Assembly (NCBI RefSeq): GCF_019458805.1 | Contig: NZ_JAIBOA010000008.1 | Coordinates: forward strand, 124,001-188,000 | Direction: 5' to 3' | Length of the DNA: 64,000 nt | Source: Actinomadura parmotrematis | GTDB taxonomy: Bacteria; Actinomycetota; Actinomycetes; Streptosporangiales; Streptosporangiaceae | Shown: positions 11,531-20,158 of the stretch, in pieces | Layout: each line of letters opens with the position of its first letter | Position numbering within the stretch: the stretch's first letter is position 1 | Program-made: the position numbers and the translations under genes | Notes under the pieces: generated by a model | Database searches by the model: none | Seen by the model: the letters and a program-made list of their open reading frames with translations, nothing else | Told to the model about the DNA's origin: nothing

Positions 11531-11558
11531 TTGCCCGGTAATAAGCATGTCGTAAAGT
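11531..11558 (+). promoter_or_regulatory. Putative gluA promoter, leaderless transcript
   Basis: TTGCCC (11531-11536) and TAAAGT (11553-11558) are separated by 16 bp. The expected start of transcription falls at or just before the gluA ATG at 11567. No Shine-Dalgarno precedes that ATG, consistent with a leaderless mRNA. The -35 match is weak. Confidence 0.4.
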
Positions 11559-11566
11559 CCGGCTGC

Positions 11567-12373
11567 ATGACGGACAGCGCAGGCGGCCCCGAACTCACCA
11601 AGGGCGGTGACGTGGCCCCGGAAGACACGCCGGTCGGCGAGCCCCTGGTGGTGCTCGAGCACGTCAACAAGTACTTCGGCGAACTGCACGTGCTGAAGGA
11701 CATCGACCTCACCATCAACCGGGGCGAGGTCGTCGTCGTGATCGGCCCGTCCGGCGGCGGCAAGTCGACCCTCTGCCGGTCGATCAACCGGCTGGAGCCG
11801 ATCGACGGGGGCACCATCCTGGTCGACGGCGCCAAGCTGCCCGAGGAGGGCAAGCAGCTCGCCCGGCTGCGCGCCGACGTCGGCATGGTGTTCCAGTCCT
11901 TCAACCTCTTCGCCCACAAGACGATCCTGCAGAACGTCACGCTCGGGCCGATCAAGGTCCGCAAGGTGGCGAAGGCCGAGGCCGAGAAGCAGGCGATGGA
12001 GCTCCTGGAGCGGGTCGGCATCGCCGCCCAGGCGGAGAAGTTCCCCGCGCAGCTCTCCGGCGGCCAGCAGCAGCGCGCGGCGATCGCGCGGGCCCTCGCG
12101 ATGAAGCCGAAGGTGATGCTCTTCGACGAGCCCACCTCCGCGCTCGACCCCGAGATGGTCAAGGAGGTGCTGGACGTGATGACCGGCCTCGCCGCCGACG
12201 GCATGACCATGATCGTGGTGACCCACGAGATGGGGTTCGCCCGGCGCGCCGCGCAGAAGGTCGTCTTCATGGCCGACGGGCAGATCGTCGAGGAGAGCAC
12301 CCCCGACGAGTTCTTCACCAACGCGCGCACCGAACGCGCCCGCGACTTCCTCTCGAAGATCCTCTCGCACTGA
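11567..12373 (+). CDS. gluA: Glutamate ABC transporter ATP-binding protein
   Basis: The 268-residue ATPase has Walker [10 protein letters not shown], signature LSGGQQQR, Walker B 'VMLFDEP' and the H-loop 'VVTHEMGFA'. The pattern '[19 protein letters not shown]' is typical of polar amino-acid importers of the GluA/GlnQ class. It is followed by a binding protein and two permeases in the order gluA-gluB-gluC-gluD known from corynebacteria and streptomycetes. The start at ATG 11567 has no ribosome site; a leaderless message fits the upstream hexamers. An earlier in-frame TTG at 11522 is less likely. Confidence 0.95.
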   Translation: MTDSAGGPELTKGGDVAPEDTPVGEPLVVLEHVNKYFGELHVLKDIDLTINRGEVVVVIGPSGGGKSTLCRSINRLEPIDGGTILVDGAKLPEEGKQLARLRADVGMVFQSFNLFAHKTILQNVTLGPIKVRKVAKAEAEKQAMELLERVGIAAQAEKFPAQLSGGQQQRAAIARALAMKPKVMLFDEPTSALDPEMVKEVLDVMTGLAADGMTMIVVTHEMGFARRAAQKVVFMADGQIVEESTPDEFFTNARTERARDFLSKILSH

Positions 12374-12434
12374 CCTCGCACCGCCGGGCCAGAGCGGGTC
12401 CGGCGTACCTCCGCCAACCATTGGAGTACTGAAC

Positions 12435-13253
12435 ATGCGCGTTCGCACTTTCGGGGTGGCGCTCGCCGGACTGGCCGCCGCCTCCCTGGCCGCGTCCGGC
12501 TGCAGCGCCAAGAAGGACGACACCGTCGACGGCAAGAAGGAGCTCGTCGTCGGTGTCAAGGCCGACCAGCCCGGCATGGGCCTGAACACCCCCCAGGGCT
12601 TCCAGGGCATCGACATCGACGTGGCGAACTACATCGCCAAGAAGCTCGGCGCGACCAAGGTCACCTTCAAGGAGGCCAAGTCCGCCAACCGCGAGTCCTT
12701 CCTCGCCAACGGCACCGTCGACATGGTCGTCGCGACCTACTCGATCACCGCCGAGCGGCTGCCCAAGGTCACCTTCGGCGGCCCGTGGGTCGTCACCCAC
12801 CAGGACATCCTGGTCCGCGCCAACGATAACTCGATCACCAAGGTGCAGGACCTGAAGGGCAAGAAGGTCTGCCAGGTCCAGGGCTCCAACTCCTGGAAGC
12901 GCATCACCGAGGACAACAAGGTCGACGCCAAGCTCGTCCCCGCGCAGGGCTACGAGGACTGCATCGTCAAGCTGAAGGCCGGCACCCTGGACGCGGTCTC
13001 CACCGACGCGACCATCCTCGCCGGCTACGCCCAGCGCGAGGGCTCCTCGGTCAAGCTCGCCAACGCCCCCTTCACCGACGAGAAGTACGGCGTCGGCCTG
13101 AAGAAGGGCGACACCAAGGGCTGCGAGGCCGTCAACAAGGCGATCACCGACATGTACAAGGACGGCACGGCCAAGACGCTGTGGGACAAGTGGTTCGGCA
13201 AGACGAACCTGAAGTTCGACGCCACGCAGCCGCCCGCCCAGGGCTGCAGCTGA
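12435..13253 (+). CDS. gluB: Glutamate ABC transporter substrate-binding lipoprotein
   Basis: This 272-residue lipoprotein has a signal peptide ending 'LAASGC', with lipid-modified Cys at about residue 23. It then has a solute-binding family 3 fold: '[19 protein letters not shown]' near the N-terminus and '[18 protein letters not shown]' further on. These match glutamate/aspartate binding proteins. GGAG lies 9 bp before the ATG. It would deliver glutamate to GluC/GluD. Confidence 0.94.
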   Translation: MRVRTFGVALAGLAAASLAASGCSAKKDDTVDGKKELVVGVKADQPGMGLNTPQGFQGIDIDVANYIAKKLGATKVTFKEAKSANRESFLANGTVDMVVATYSITAERLPKVTFGGPWVVTHQDILVRANDNSITKVQDLKGKKVCQVQGSNSWKRITEDNKVDAKLVPAQGYEDCIVKLKAGTLDAVSTDATILAGYAQREGSSVKLANAPFTDEKYGVGLKKGDTKGCEAVNKAITDMYKDGTAKTLWDKWFGKTNLKFDATQPPAQGCS

Positions 13254-13329
13254 TCGCCGCCCGTCACCGACGGTGCGCCGGCGGGCCCGCGTGCGGGCCC
13301 GCCGGCGTCCCGCCAGAGGATGAGACTCC

Positions 13330-14019
13330 ATGAACTGGGACGTTCTCTTCGACTTCAGCCCGTTCGGCAAGGAATCCAGCGAGGTCCTGCAGGCGTTCTG
13401 GGCGACCGTCCGGCTCTCGGTCATGACCGGCGTGCTGTCGCTGGTCTTCGGCACGGTGCTGGTCGCGATGCGGGTGTCCCCGACGCCGGTGCTGCGCCGG
13501 GCCGGAACGGTCTACGTCAACATCTTCCGCAACACCCCGCTGACGCTGATCCTGGTGTTCACCAGCCTCGGGCTCCATGACACCCTCGGCATCAGCGTCT
13601 CCAGCGGCATCTCCGCGAACGCCTACTGGCTCGCGGTGTTCGGGTTCACCGCCTACACCTCGGCGTTCGTCTGCGAGGCGCTGCGGGCCGGCATCAACAC
13701 CGTGCCGATCGGCCAGGCCGAGGCGGCCCGCGCGATCGGGCTGCCGTTCGCGCAGTCGCTGCGGCTGGTCATCCTGCCGCAGGCGTTCCGCGCTTCGATC
13801 GCGCCGCTCGGCAGCACCCTCATCGCCATGATCAAGAACTCCACGGTGGTGTCGGTGGCCGGCTACATCGAGTCCGCGGGGCAGATGAAGCAGATGTTCG
13901 ACGACTACGGAGCCACCTTGCCGATCTTCCTCGGCTTCGCCGCCGCGTTCATGGTCCTCACCCTGCCCGCCGGGCTGCTCACCAGCTACCTGGCCAAGCG
14001 GCTGGCGGTGGTCCGGTGA
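13330..14019 (+). CDS. gluC: Glutamate ABC transporter permease
   Basis: This 229-residue polar amino-acid permease (His/Glu/Gln/Arg/opine family) has about five membrane helices. The loop 'EALRAGINTVPIGQAEAARA' contacts GluA, and 'NTPLTLILVF' is characteristic of the family. It follows gluB by 76 bp and has a ribosome site (AGAGGA). Its last bases overlap the GTG start of gluD by 4 bp, so the two permeases are probably made in equal amounts. Confidence 0.94.
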   Translation: MNWDVLFDFSPFGKESSEVLQAFWATVRLSVMTGVLSLVFGTVLVAMRVSPTPVLRRAGTVYVNIFRNTPLTLILVFTSLGLHDTLGISVSSGISANAYWLAVFGFTAYTSAFVCEALRAGINTVPIGQAEAARAIGLPFAQSLRLVILPQAFRASIAPLGSTLIAMIKNSTVVSVAGYIESAGQMKQMFDDYGATLPIFLGFAAAFMVLTLPAGLLTSYLAKRLAVVR

Positions 14020-14969
14020 GCACCGCCGCCCCCGTCCCCGCCGCGCGCAGGCCCGCGCCGAAGCGCCGCGCCGCCGAGCCGTCGGTGCTGTTCGACGCGC
14101 CGGGCCCGCGGGCGCGCCGCCGCAACGCCCTGCTGACCGTCGTCGGCTCGCTGGTGATCCTCGGGATCCTCGCCGCGATCGTCTGGCGGCTGGCCGACAA
14201 GGACCAGTTCGCCGGCAAGCTGTGGAGCCCCTTCCTCAAGGGCTCCACCTGGACCAAGTACATCCTGCCGGGCCTCGGGCACACGCTGTCGGCGGCTCTC
14301 GTCGCGGCCGTGCTCGCGCTCGCCTTCGGCATCCTGTTCGGCATCGGCCGCATGTCGGACCACGCGTGGCTGCGCGTCCCGTCCGCCGTGGTGATCGAGT
14401 TCTTCCGGGCGATCCCGCTGCTGCTGCTCATGTACTTCGTGTTCTCCGGCCCGGCGACCATCTCCGACGGGCTGAACCGCGAGCCGCCGCACGTCACCGA
14501 GTTCATGGCCGTCGTCGTCGGCCTGATGCTCTACAACGGCTCGGTGCTCGCGGAGATCTTCCGGGCCGGCATCCAGTCGCTGCCGCGCGGGCAGTCCGAG
14601 GCGGCCTACGCCCTCGGCCTCCGCAAGAACGCGGTGATGCGGCTGATCCTGGTGCCGCAGGCGGTCACCGTCATGCTGCCGGCGATCATCAGCCAGCTGG
14701 TGGTGCTGCTGAAGGACACCGCGCTCGGCTACATCATCGGCTACACCGAGCTGCTGAACTACGGCTTCAAGCAGATCCCCGCCAACTACGGCAACCTGCT
14801 GCCCGCCGCGATCGTCATCGCGGTGATCTACATCGGGCTGAACATGACGATCAGCGCCGTGGCGACGTGGCTGGAGCGGCGGCTGCGGCACAGCCGCAAG
14901 CGCGCCGCGGGCACCGTCGACACCACCGCCACGCAGCTGCCCGGCGGCGCCGCCACCGGCGCCGACTAG
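14016..14969 (+). CDS. gluD: Glutamate ABC transporter permease
   Basis: The 317-residue partner permease starts at GTG 14016 inside the gluC stop. It has a Pro/Ala/Arg-rich cytoplasmic N-terminus of about 40 residues before the first helix. The interaction loop reads 'EIFRAGIQSLPRGQSEAAYA'. The length and tail are typical of actinobacterial GluD. A perfect hairpin follows 20 bp after the stop and ends the operon. Confidence 0.94.
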   Translation: MSTAAPVPAARRPAPKRRAAEPSVLFDAPGPRARRRNALLTVVGSLVILGILAAIVWRLADKDQFAGKLWSPFLKGSTWTKYILPGLGHTLSAALVAAVLALAFGILFGIGRMSDHAWLRVPSAVVIEFFRAIPLLLLMYFVFSGPATISDGLNREPPHVTEFMAVVVGLMLYNGSVLAEIFRAGIQSLPRGQSEAAYALGLRKNAVMRLILVPQAVTVMLPAIISQLVVLLKDTALGYIIGYTELLNYGFKQIPANYGNLLPAAIVIAVIYIGLNMTISAVATWLERRLRHSRKRAAGTVDTTATQLPGGAATGAD

Positions 14970-14989
14970 GGCCGTCCGCACGCCTTCGC

Positions 14990-15021
14990 GGGGGCGCCGC
15001 CGGGAATCCGGCGGCGCCCCC
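14990..15021 (+). terminator. Hairpin terminator after gluABCD
   Basis: A perfect 14-bp stem (14990-15003 with 15008-15021; left arm GGGGGCGCCGCCGG) closes a GAAT loop. It begins 20 bp after the gluD stop and ends 16 bp before the next start. There is no T-tract. Confidence 0.8.
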
Positions 15022-15037
15022 GCCGGTTCTGGCGGGC

Positions 15038-16129
15038 ATGAGCGGTGACGTGGACGTCGTGGTGGTCGGGGCCGGGCAGGCGGGGCTGTCGGCCGGGTAC
15101 TCCCTGGCGCGCTCCCCGCTGTCGTACGTGATCCTCGACCACGCGCCGCGTCCGGGCGGCGCCTGGCAGCACCGCTGGCCGACGCTGACGCTCGGCCGGG
15201 CGCACCGCGTCCACGACCTGCCCGGGATGCCGCTCGGCGCGCCCGACCCGTCGCGGCCCGCGTCCGAGGTCGTCGCGGAGTACTTCGGCCGCTACGAGCG
15301 GGAGTTCGGCCTCGACGTCCGCCGCCCGGTGGACGTCACGTCGGTCGAGGACCTGCCGGACGGGCGGCTGCTGGCGCGCACCTCGGCGGGCGACTGGACG
15401 GCCCGCGCGCTCGTCAACGCGACCGGGACCTGGGAGCGCCCGTTCTGGCCCTACTACCCCGGCCGGGAGACCTTCCGCGGCCGCCAGCTCCACACCGCCG
15501 GCTACACGGGCCCGGCCGAGTTCGCCGGGAAACGCGTCGTGGTCGTCGGCGGGGGCGCCTCGGCCGTGCAGGCGCTCATGGAGATCGCCGACGTGGCCGC
15601 GGCGACCACCTGGGTCACGCGGCGGCCCCCGGTGTGGGCCGAGGGCGAGTTCACGCCCGAGCGGGGCCGCGCGGCGGTCGCCAAGGTCGCCGAGCGCGTC
15701 CGGCTCGGCCTGCCGCCCGGCAGCGTCGTCGGGTCGACGGGCCTGCTCCTCACGCCCGAGGTGCGGGCGGCGCGCGAGAGCGGCGTCCTGGCGCGGCGGC
15801 CGATGTTCCGGCGGGTCGTCCCGGACGGCGTCACCTGGGCGGACGGCTCGCACGTCCGTGCGGACGCCATCCTGTGGGCGACCGGCTTCCGGGCGAGCCT
15901 CGACCACCTCGCCCCGCTGGGCCTCCGCGGTCCCGGCGGCGGGATTGTGATGGATGACACAGCGGTCGCCGCCGATCCGCGCGTCCACCTCCTCGGCTAC
16001 GGCCCGTCGGCGAGCACGATCGGGGCGAACCGGGCGGGACGCGCGGCGGTGAAGCGGATCGAGCGCCTCCTGCTTTCCGGCGTTTCCGACGGAAAAGTCC
16101 CCGGCGCGGCGCCGGCCGCCCGCGGCTGA
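15038..16129 (+). CDS. FAD/NAD(P)-dependent oxidoreductase (flavin-containing monooxygenase-like)
   Basis: The 363-residue protein has an N-terminal FAD-binding Rossmann motif GAGQAGLS, a second dinucleotide motif GGGASA (about residue 170) for NAD(P)H, and 'LWATGFRA' near the C-terminus. This is the layout of FMO/CzcO-like flavoproteins, which are related to trimethylamine and Baeyer-Villiger monooxygenases. The classic FxGxxxHxxxW fingerprint is only partly present ('FRGRQLHTAGY'). The substrate cannot be inferred. ATG 15038 follows the glu terminator, and no strong ribosome site is visible. Confidence 0.85.
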   Translation: MSGDVDVVVVGAGQAGLSAGYSLARSPLSYVILDHAPRPGGAWQHRWPTLTLGRAHRVHDLPGMPLGAPDPSRPASEVVAEYFGRYEREFGLDVRRPVDVTSVEDLPDGRLLARTSAGDWTARALVNATGTWERPFWPYYPGRETFRGRQLHTAGYTGPAEFAGKRVVVVGGGASAVQALMEIADVAAATTWVTRRPPVWAEGEFTPERGRAAVAKVAERVRLGLPPGSVVGSTGLLLTPEVRAARESGVLARRPMFRRVVPDGVTWADGSHVRADAILWATGFRASLDHLAPLGLRGPGGGIVMDDTAVAADPRVHLLGYGPSASTIGANRAGRAAVKRIERLLLSGVSDGKVPGAAPAARG

Positions 16130-16217
16130 CCGTTCCGCGGTGAGCGGCTTGTATCTTTCCGAGCTCAACTGCCCCGTCATGGCCCCAACCGATCCCCGTA
16201 TGCGGGACGATTCGGTT

Positions 16218-18194
16218 ATGACCGCTCGCGCGACCCTTCCCTTCGGCTCCTGGCCCTCGCCCATCTCCGCCGCCGACGTCGCCCGCGCCGGGCTGCGCCT
16301 CGGTTTCCCCACCGTGTCGGGCACCGGGATCTGGTGGCAGGAGACCCGCCCCGAGGAGGGCGGCCGCACCACGGTCATGCATCTGGACGGCGGGCATCTC
16401 AGCGAGCTCCTGCAGGCCCCCTGGGACGCCCGGACGCGGGTCCACGAGTACGGCGGCCGGTCCTACCTGCCCGTCGCCGCCGACGGCGGGCACGTGATCG
16501 TCTTCTCCAACTACGAGGACCAGCGGCTGCACCGCCTGGACCCCGGCGACCCGAAGCCGCGGCCGCTCACCCCCGAGCCGGCCCAGCCGGGCGGGCTGCG
16601 CTACGCCGACTACGTCCTGTCGCCCGACGGCGCCGAGATCTGGTGCGTCTGCGAGGGGCACACCCCCGACGACGGCATCCGCCGCGCGATCGTGGCCGTC
16701 CCGCTGGACGGCAGCGCCGCCGAGGACCCGGCGGCCATCCGCGAGCTGGTCTCCGGATCGCACTTCTACGCCTCCCCCGCGCCGTCCCCGGGCGGCGGCC
16801 ACCTCGCCTGGGTGCAGTGGAACCACCCGCGGATGCCGTGGGACGGCACCGAGCTGCGCGTGGCGGCGCTGGAGGACGCGCGGGCCGTCGTGCCGAACTC
16901 GGGCCGCACCGTCAAGGGCGGCCTCACCGAGTCGGCGCTCGCGCCGCTCTGGGCCGACGAGAGCACCCTCTACGTGATCTCCGACTGGCCCGGCTGGTGG
17001 AACATCTACGAGATCGGCCTGCACGGCGAGTCCGCGCAGGCGCTGTACCCGGCCGAGGAGGAGTTCGCGGGCCCGCTCTGGCAGCTCGGCGGCATGCCGT
17101 ACGCGGCGCTCGCCGACGGCCGCCTCGCCGTCCTGCACGGCGAGGGCGACCAGCGGCTCGGCGTCTACGACCCCGACACGCTGGAACTCACCGACCTCGA
17201 CGTGCCCTTCACCAACTGGCAGGGCGCCCTGTCGGCGGACGGCACCACCATCGTCGGCATCGGCGGCGCCCACGACACCCCGCCCTCGCTCGTGCGGATC
17301 GACGCGGCCACCGGCCGGGCCGAGGTGCTGCGCCGCGAGCTCGACGAGCTCCCGGACGCCGCCTACCTGCCGACGCCGCGCACCGAGCGCCTGGAGGGCC
17401 GGTTCGGCCGTCCCGTCCACGCGTTCGTCTACCCGCCGTCCAGCCCCGAGGCCGAGGGCCCCGCGGGCGAGCTGCCGCCGTACGTGGTGTTCGTCCACGG
17501 CGGGCCGACCGGCCGCGCGTCGCAGACCCTCAGCCTGGAGCGGGCCTACTTCACCAGCCGCGGCATCGGCGTGATCGACGTCAACTACGGCGGGTCCGCC
17601 GGGTACGGCCGCGCCTACCGCGAGCGGCTGCGCCGCCAGTGGGGCGTCGTCGACGTCGAGGACGCCGTCGCCGCCGCCGAGGCGCTCGTCGCGGCGGGCG
17701 TCGCCGACGCGGGCCGGCTCGCGATCCGCGGCGGCAGCGCGGGCGGCTGGACGACGCTCGCGGCGATCACCCAGAACGACGTGTTCAAGGCCGCCACGTC
17801 CTACTTCGGCATCAGCGACCTGCAGTCGTTCGCGGCGACCACCCACGACTTCGAGTCGCAGTACCTGTTCGGCCTCATCGGCCCGCTGCCGGGCTTCGAG
17901 CGGGCCTACGAGGAGCGCTCGCCGCTGACCCGCGCCGACCGCACGTCCTGCCCCGTGCTGCTGCTGCAGGGCCTCGACGACCCGATCGTGCCGCCGGACC
18001 AGTCCGAGCGGTTCGCGGTGGCGCTCGCCGAGAAGAAGACGCCGTACGCCTACCTGACGTTCGAGGGCGAGTCGCACGGGTTCCGGCGGGCGTCCACGAC
18101 GATCCGCTGCCTGGAGTCCGAGCTCGCCTTCTACGGGCAGACCCTCGGTTTCGAGCCGCGCGGCGTGCAGCCGATCGACCTCACGGTCGGCTGA
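16218..18194 (+). CDS. S9-family prolyl oligopeptidase-like peptidase
   Basis: The 658-residue protein has an N-terminal beta-propeller-like region followed by an alpha/beta-hydrolase domain. The catalytic triad is visible: Ser507 in 'RGGSAGGW', Asp588 in 'LDDPIVPP' and His620 in 'GESHGF'. S9C acylaminoacyl-peptidase-type enzymes cleave short peptides. There is no signal peptide, so it is probably cytoplasmic. I chose ATG 16218 because the family N-terminus ('LPFGSWPSPISA') starts there; an in-frame upstream extension is less conserved in character. It is convergent with rny. Confidence 0.92.
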   Translation: MTARATLPFGSWPSPISAADVARAGLRLGFPTVSGTGIWWQETRPEEGGRTTVMHLDGGHLSELLQAPWDARTRVHEYGGRSYLPVAADGGHVIVFSNYEDQRLHRLDPGDPKPRPLTPEPAQPGGLRYADYVLSPDGAEIWCVCEGHTPDDGIRRAIVAVPLDGSAAEDPAAIRELVSGSHFYASPAPSPGGGHLAWVQWNHPRMPWDGTELRVAALEDARAVVPNSGRTVKGGLTESALAPLWADESTLYVISDWPGWWNIYEIGLHGESAQALYPAEEEFAGPLWQLGGMPYAALADGRLAVLHGEGDQRLGVYDPDTLELTDLDVPFTNWQGALSADGTTIVGIGGAHDTPPSLVRIDAATGRAEVLRRELDELPDAAYLPTPRTERLEGRFGRPVHAFVYPPSSPEAEGPAGELPPYVVFVHGGPTGRASQTLSLERAYFTSRGIGVIDVNYGGSAGYGRAYRERLRRQWGVVDVEDAVAAAEALVAAGVADAGRLAIRGGSAGGWTTLAAITQNDVFKAATSYFGISDLQSFAATTHDFESQYLFGLIGPLPGFERAYEERSPLTRADRTSCPVLLLQGLDDPIVPPDQSERFAVALAEKKTPYAYLTFEGESHGFRRASTTIRCLESELAFYGQTLGFEPRGVQPIDLTVG

Positions 18195-18196
18195 CC

Positions 18197-18222
18197 GCGC
18201 GGCCGGGCGGGCGGGCCCGCGC
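18197..18222. terminator. Possible bidirectional hairpin between S9 peptidase and rny
   Basis: GCGCGG (18197-18202) can pair with CCGCGC (18217-18222), with further G/C pairing inside. It fills the 27-bp gap between two convergent genes and reaches the rny stop. The stem is short for a terminator. Confidence 0.35.
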
Positions 18223-19763
18223 TACCGGGCGTACTCGGTGGCGCGGGACTCGCGGACGACGGTCACCCGGATCTGGCCGGGGTAGGTCAGCTCGTCCTCG
18301 ACCTGCTTGGCGATGTCGCGGGCGATGACCTGCGCCTGGATGTCGTCCACCGCGTCGGGCTTCACCATGACGCGGATCTCCCGGCCGGCCTGCATCGCGA
18401 ACACCTTCTCCACGCCCTCGTGCTTCTCGCGGGCGATCTGCTCCAGGCGCTCCAGCCGCTTGACGTACGCCTCCAGCGACTCGCGGCGGGCGCCGGGACG
18501 GCTGCCGCTGATGGCGTCGGCGGCCTGCGTCAGCACCGCCTCGACGGTGCGGACCTCGACCTCGTTGTGGTGCGCCTCGATGGCGTGCACGACGTCCTCG
18601 TGCTCGCCGTAGCGGCGGGCGATCTCGGCGCCGATCAGGGCGTGGCTGCCCTCCACCTCGTGGGTGAGGGCCTTGCCGATGTCGTGCAGCAGCGTGCAGC
18701 GCTTGGCCGACTCGACCGGCAGCCGCAGCTCCCCCGCCATGATCCCGGCGAGGTGCGCGGACTCGATCAGGTGCTTCAGCACGTTCTGCCCGTAGGAGGT
18801 GCGGTAGCGCAGCCGGCCGAGCAGCGCGATCAGCTCGGGGTGCATGTCGCCGATGCCGACCTCCACCAGGGCGTCCTCGCCGGCCCGCACGCAGAGCGCC
18901 TCGATCTCCTGCTTGCTGCGCTCGTGCACCTCCTCGATGCGCTGCGGGTGGATGCGGCCGTCCTGGACGAGCTTCTCCAGGGTGAGCCGGCCGACCTCGC
19001 GGCGCACCGGGTCGAAGCAGCTGAGCAGCACCGCCTCCGGCGTGTCGTCGATGATCAGGTTGACGCCGGTGGTGGTCTCGAAGGCGCGGATGTTGCGGCC
19101 CTCGCGGCCGATGATCCGGCCCTTCATCTCGTCGCCGGGCAGGTGCAGCACCGACACCACCGACTCGGCGGTCTGCTCGGCGGCGACGCGCTGGATCGCC
19201 AGCGTCACGATCTTGCGGGCGCGCTTCTCGCCCTCGGCCCGCGCCGCGTTCTCGATCTCCCGGGTGAGGGGGATCGCCTCGCGCTTCGCCTGGTTCTCGA
19301 TGGCGGCGACGAGCTCGCCCTTGGCGGCGGCCGCGGTGAGCCCGGCGGCCTGCTCCAGGACGGCGCGGCGCTCGTCCTCGACGCGGGACAGCTCCTCCTT
19401 GCGGGCCTCCAGCGCGCGCTTGGTCTCGGCGAGCCGCCCGGACCACTCCTCCAGGCGGCGCATCTCGGCGTCCAGCCGCGCCTCCCGCTCGGCGAGCCGG
19501 CCCTCGCGGCGCTCCAGGTCCTCGCGCTGGGTCCGCAGCCGCCCGCGCTGCGTCTCGGCCTCGGCCGCGGCCGCGGCGCGGGCCGACCCGGTGATCTCCT
19601 CGGCCTCGGCGCCGGCCGCGCGGACCAGCTCGGCGGCCTCCTCGCGCGCCCGCGCGTTGATCTCCTCGACGGCGCGCCGCCGCCGGACGAGCACCGCCCC
19701 GACCACCGCCGCGCCCACCAGCAGGGCCGCCAGCAGCGCCGCACCCGTCAGGACGCTCGTCAT
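18222..19763 (-). CDS. rny: Ribonuclease Y
   Basis: RNase Y is a membrane-anchored endoribonuclease that initiates mRNA decay. The 513-residue protein has one N-terminal membrane helix (about residues 6-26), then a long Ala/Glu/Arg-rich coiled coil to about 190, a KH domain ('[17 protein letters not shown]'), and an HD domain with '[12 protein letters not shown]'. ATG 19763 is preferred because the membrane helix follows at once and GGAGGG lies 8 bp upstream. It is downstream of recX on the same strand but separated by 395 bp, so it probably has its own promoter. Confidence 0.96.
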   Translation of the reverse strand: MTSVLTGAALLAALLVGAAVVGAVLVRRRRAVEEINARAREEAAELVRAAGAEAEEITGSARAAAAAEAETQRGRLRTQREDLERREGRLAEREARLDAEMRRLEEWSGRLAETKRALEARKEELSRVEDERRAVLEQAAGLTAAAAKGELVAAIENQAKREAIPLTREIENAARAEGEKRARKIVTLAIQRVAAEQTAESVVSVLHLPGDEMKGRIIGREGRNIRAFETTTGVNLIIDDTPEAVLLSCFDPVRREVGRLTLEKLVQDGRIHPQRIEEVHERSKQEIEALCVRAGEDALVEVGIGDMHPELIALLGRLRYRTSYGQNVLKHLIESAHLAGIMAGELRLPVESAKRCTLLHDIGKALTHEVEGSHALIGAEIARRYGEHEDVVHAIEAHHNEVEVRTVEAVLTQAADAISGSRPGARRESLEAYVKRLERLEQIAREKHEGVEKVFAMQAGREIRVMVKPDAVDDIQAQVIARDIAKQVEDELTYPGQIRVTVVRESRATEYAR

Positions 19764-20158
19764 GGGGCAGACCCTCCCTCGCCATCGGGCTCCGCGGGGT
19801 CGGAGTCCCGTCACGCGAGGATTCACCCGCACCCCGCGGGTACGCGACGACGCCCGGGCGCCGTGGCGCCGGGCCGCGGTCCTCGTCCCGGGATGCTGTC
19901 CCCTGCACCTCTCAGCTGATCGGACGTGCGCAGATGTATGACAATCCGCAGAGCGCGGAGTAACTCCTCACTGCCGTTACGGTAAGCGGCGGGGAGGTAT
20001 TGAGCAAGCAAACGCCTGGCATTCCGGACTAACCGAACGCGCGCGTGAGGACTTCCTTACCGCCCCTGGCACGCCGCCACCTGCACGGACGCCGCCCTGT
20101 CCGAAACCCGTCCGGCTGTCAGGACCGCGTCAAGCCCGGCGTGTCTCCGGCGGCCGCG
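19764..20158. other. 395-bp leader/intergenic region between recX and rny
   Basis: No gene with convincing coding character is visible. The segment nearest rny (about 19764-19915) reads on the minus strand as a possible long 5' leader. It holds a stem around 19853-19873 formed by CCCGG/CCGGG plus CGCC/GGCG with one bulge. Further upstream (about 19925-20040) the sequence is more AT-rich and includes TTGTCA and CATACAT on the minus strand, which might be promoter elements. A 62-codon open frame here has no ribosome site. Confidence 0.4.

Noticed and set aside
8897-12616. Over 1200-codon minus-strand frame across miaB and gluA
   Set aside because: It runs through several real genes in other frames and has no ribosome site or domain.
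19823-20011. 62-codon frame upstream of rny
   Set aside because: No ribosome site, family or coding-like third-position bias.
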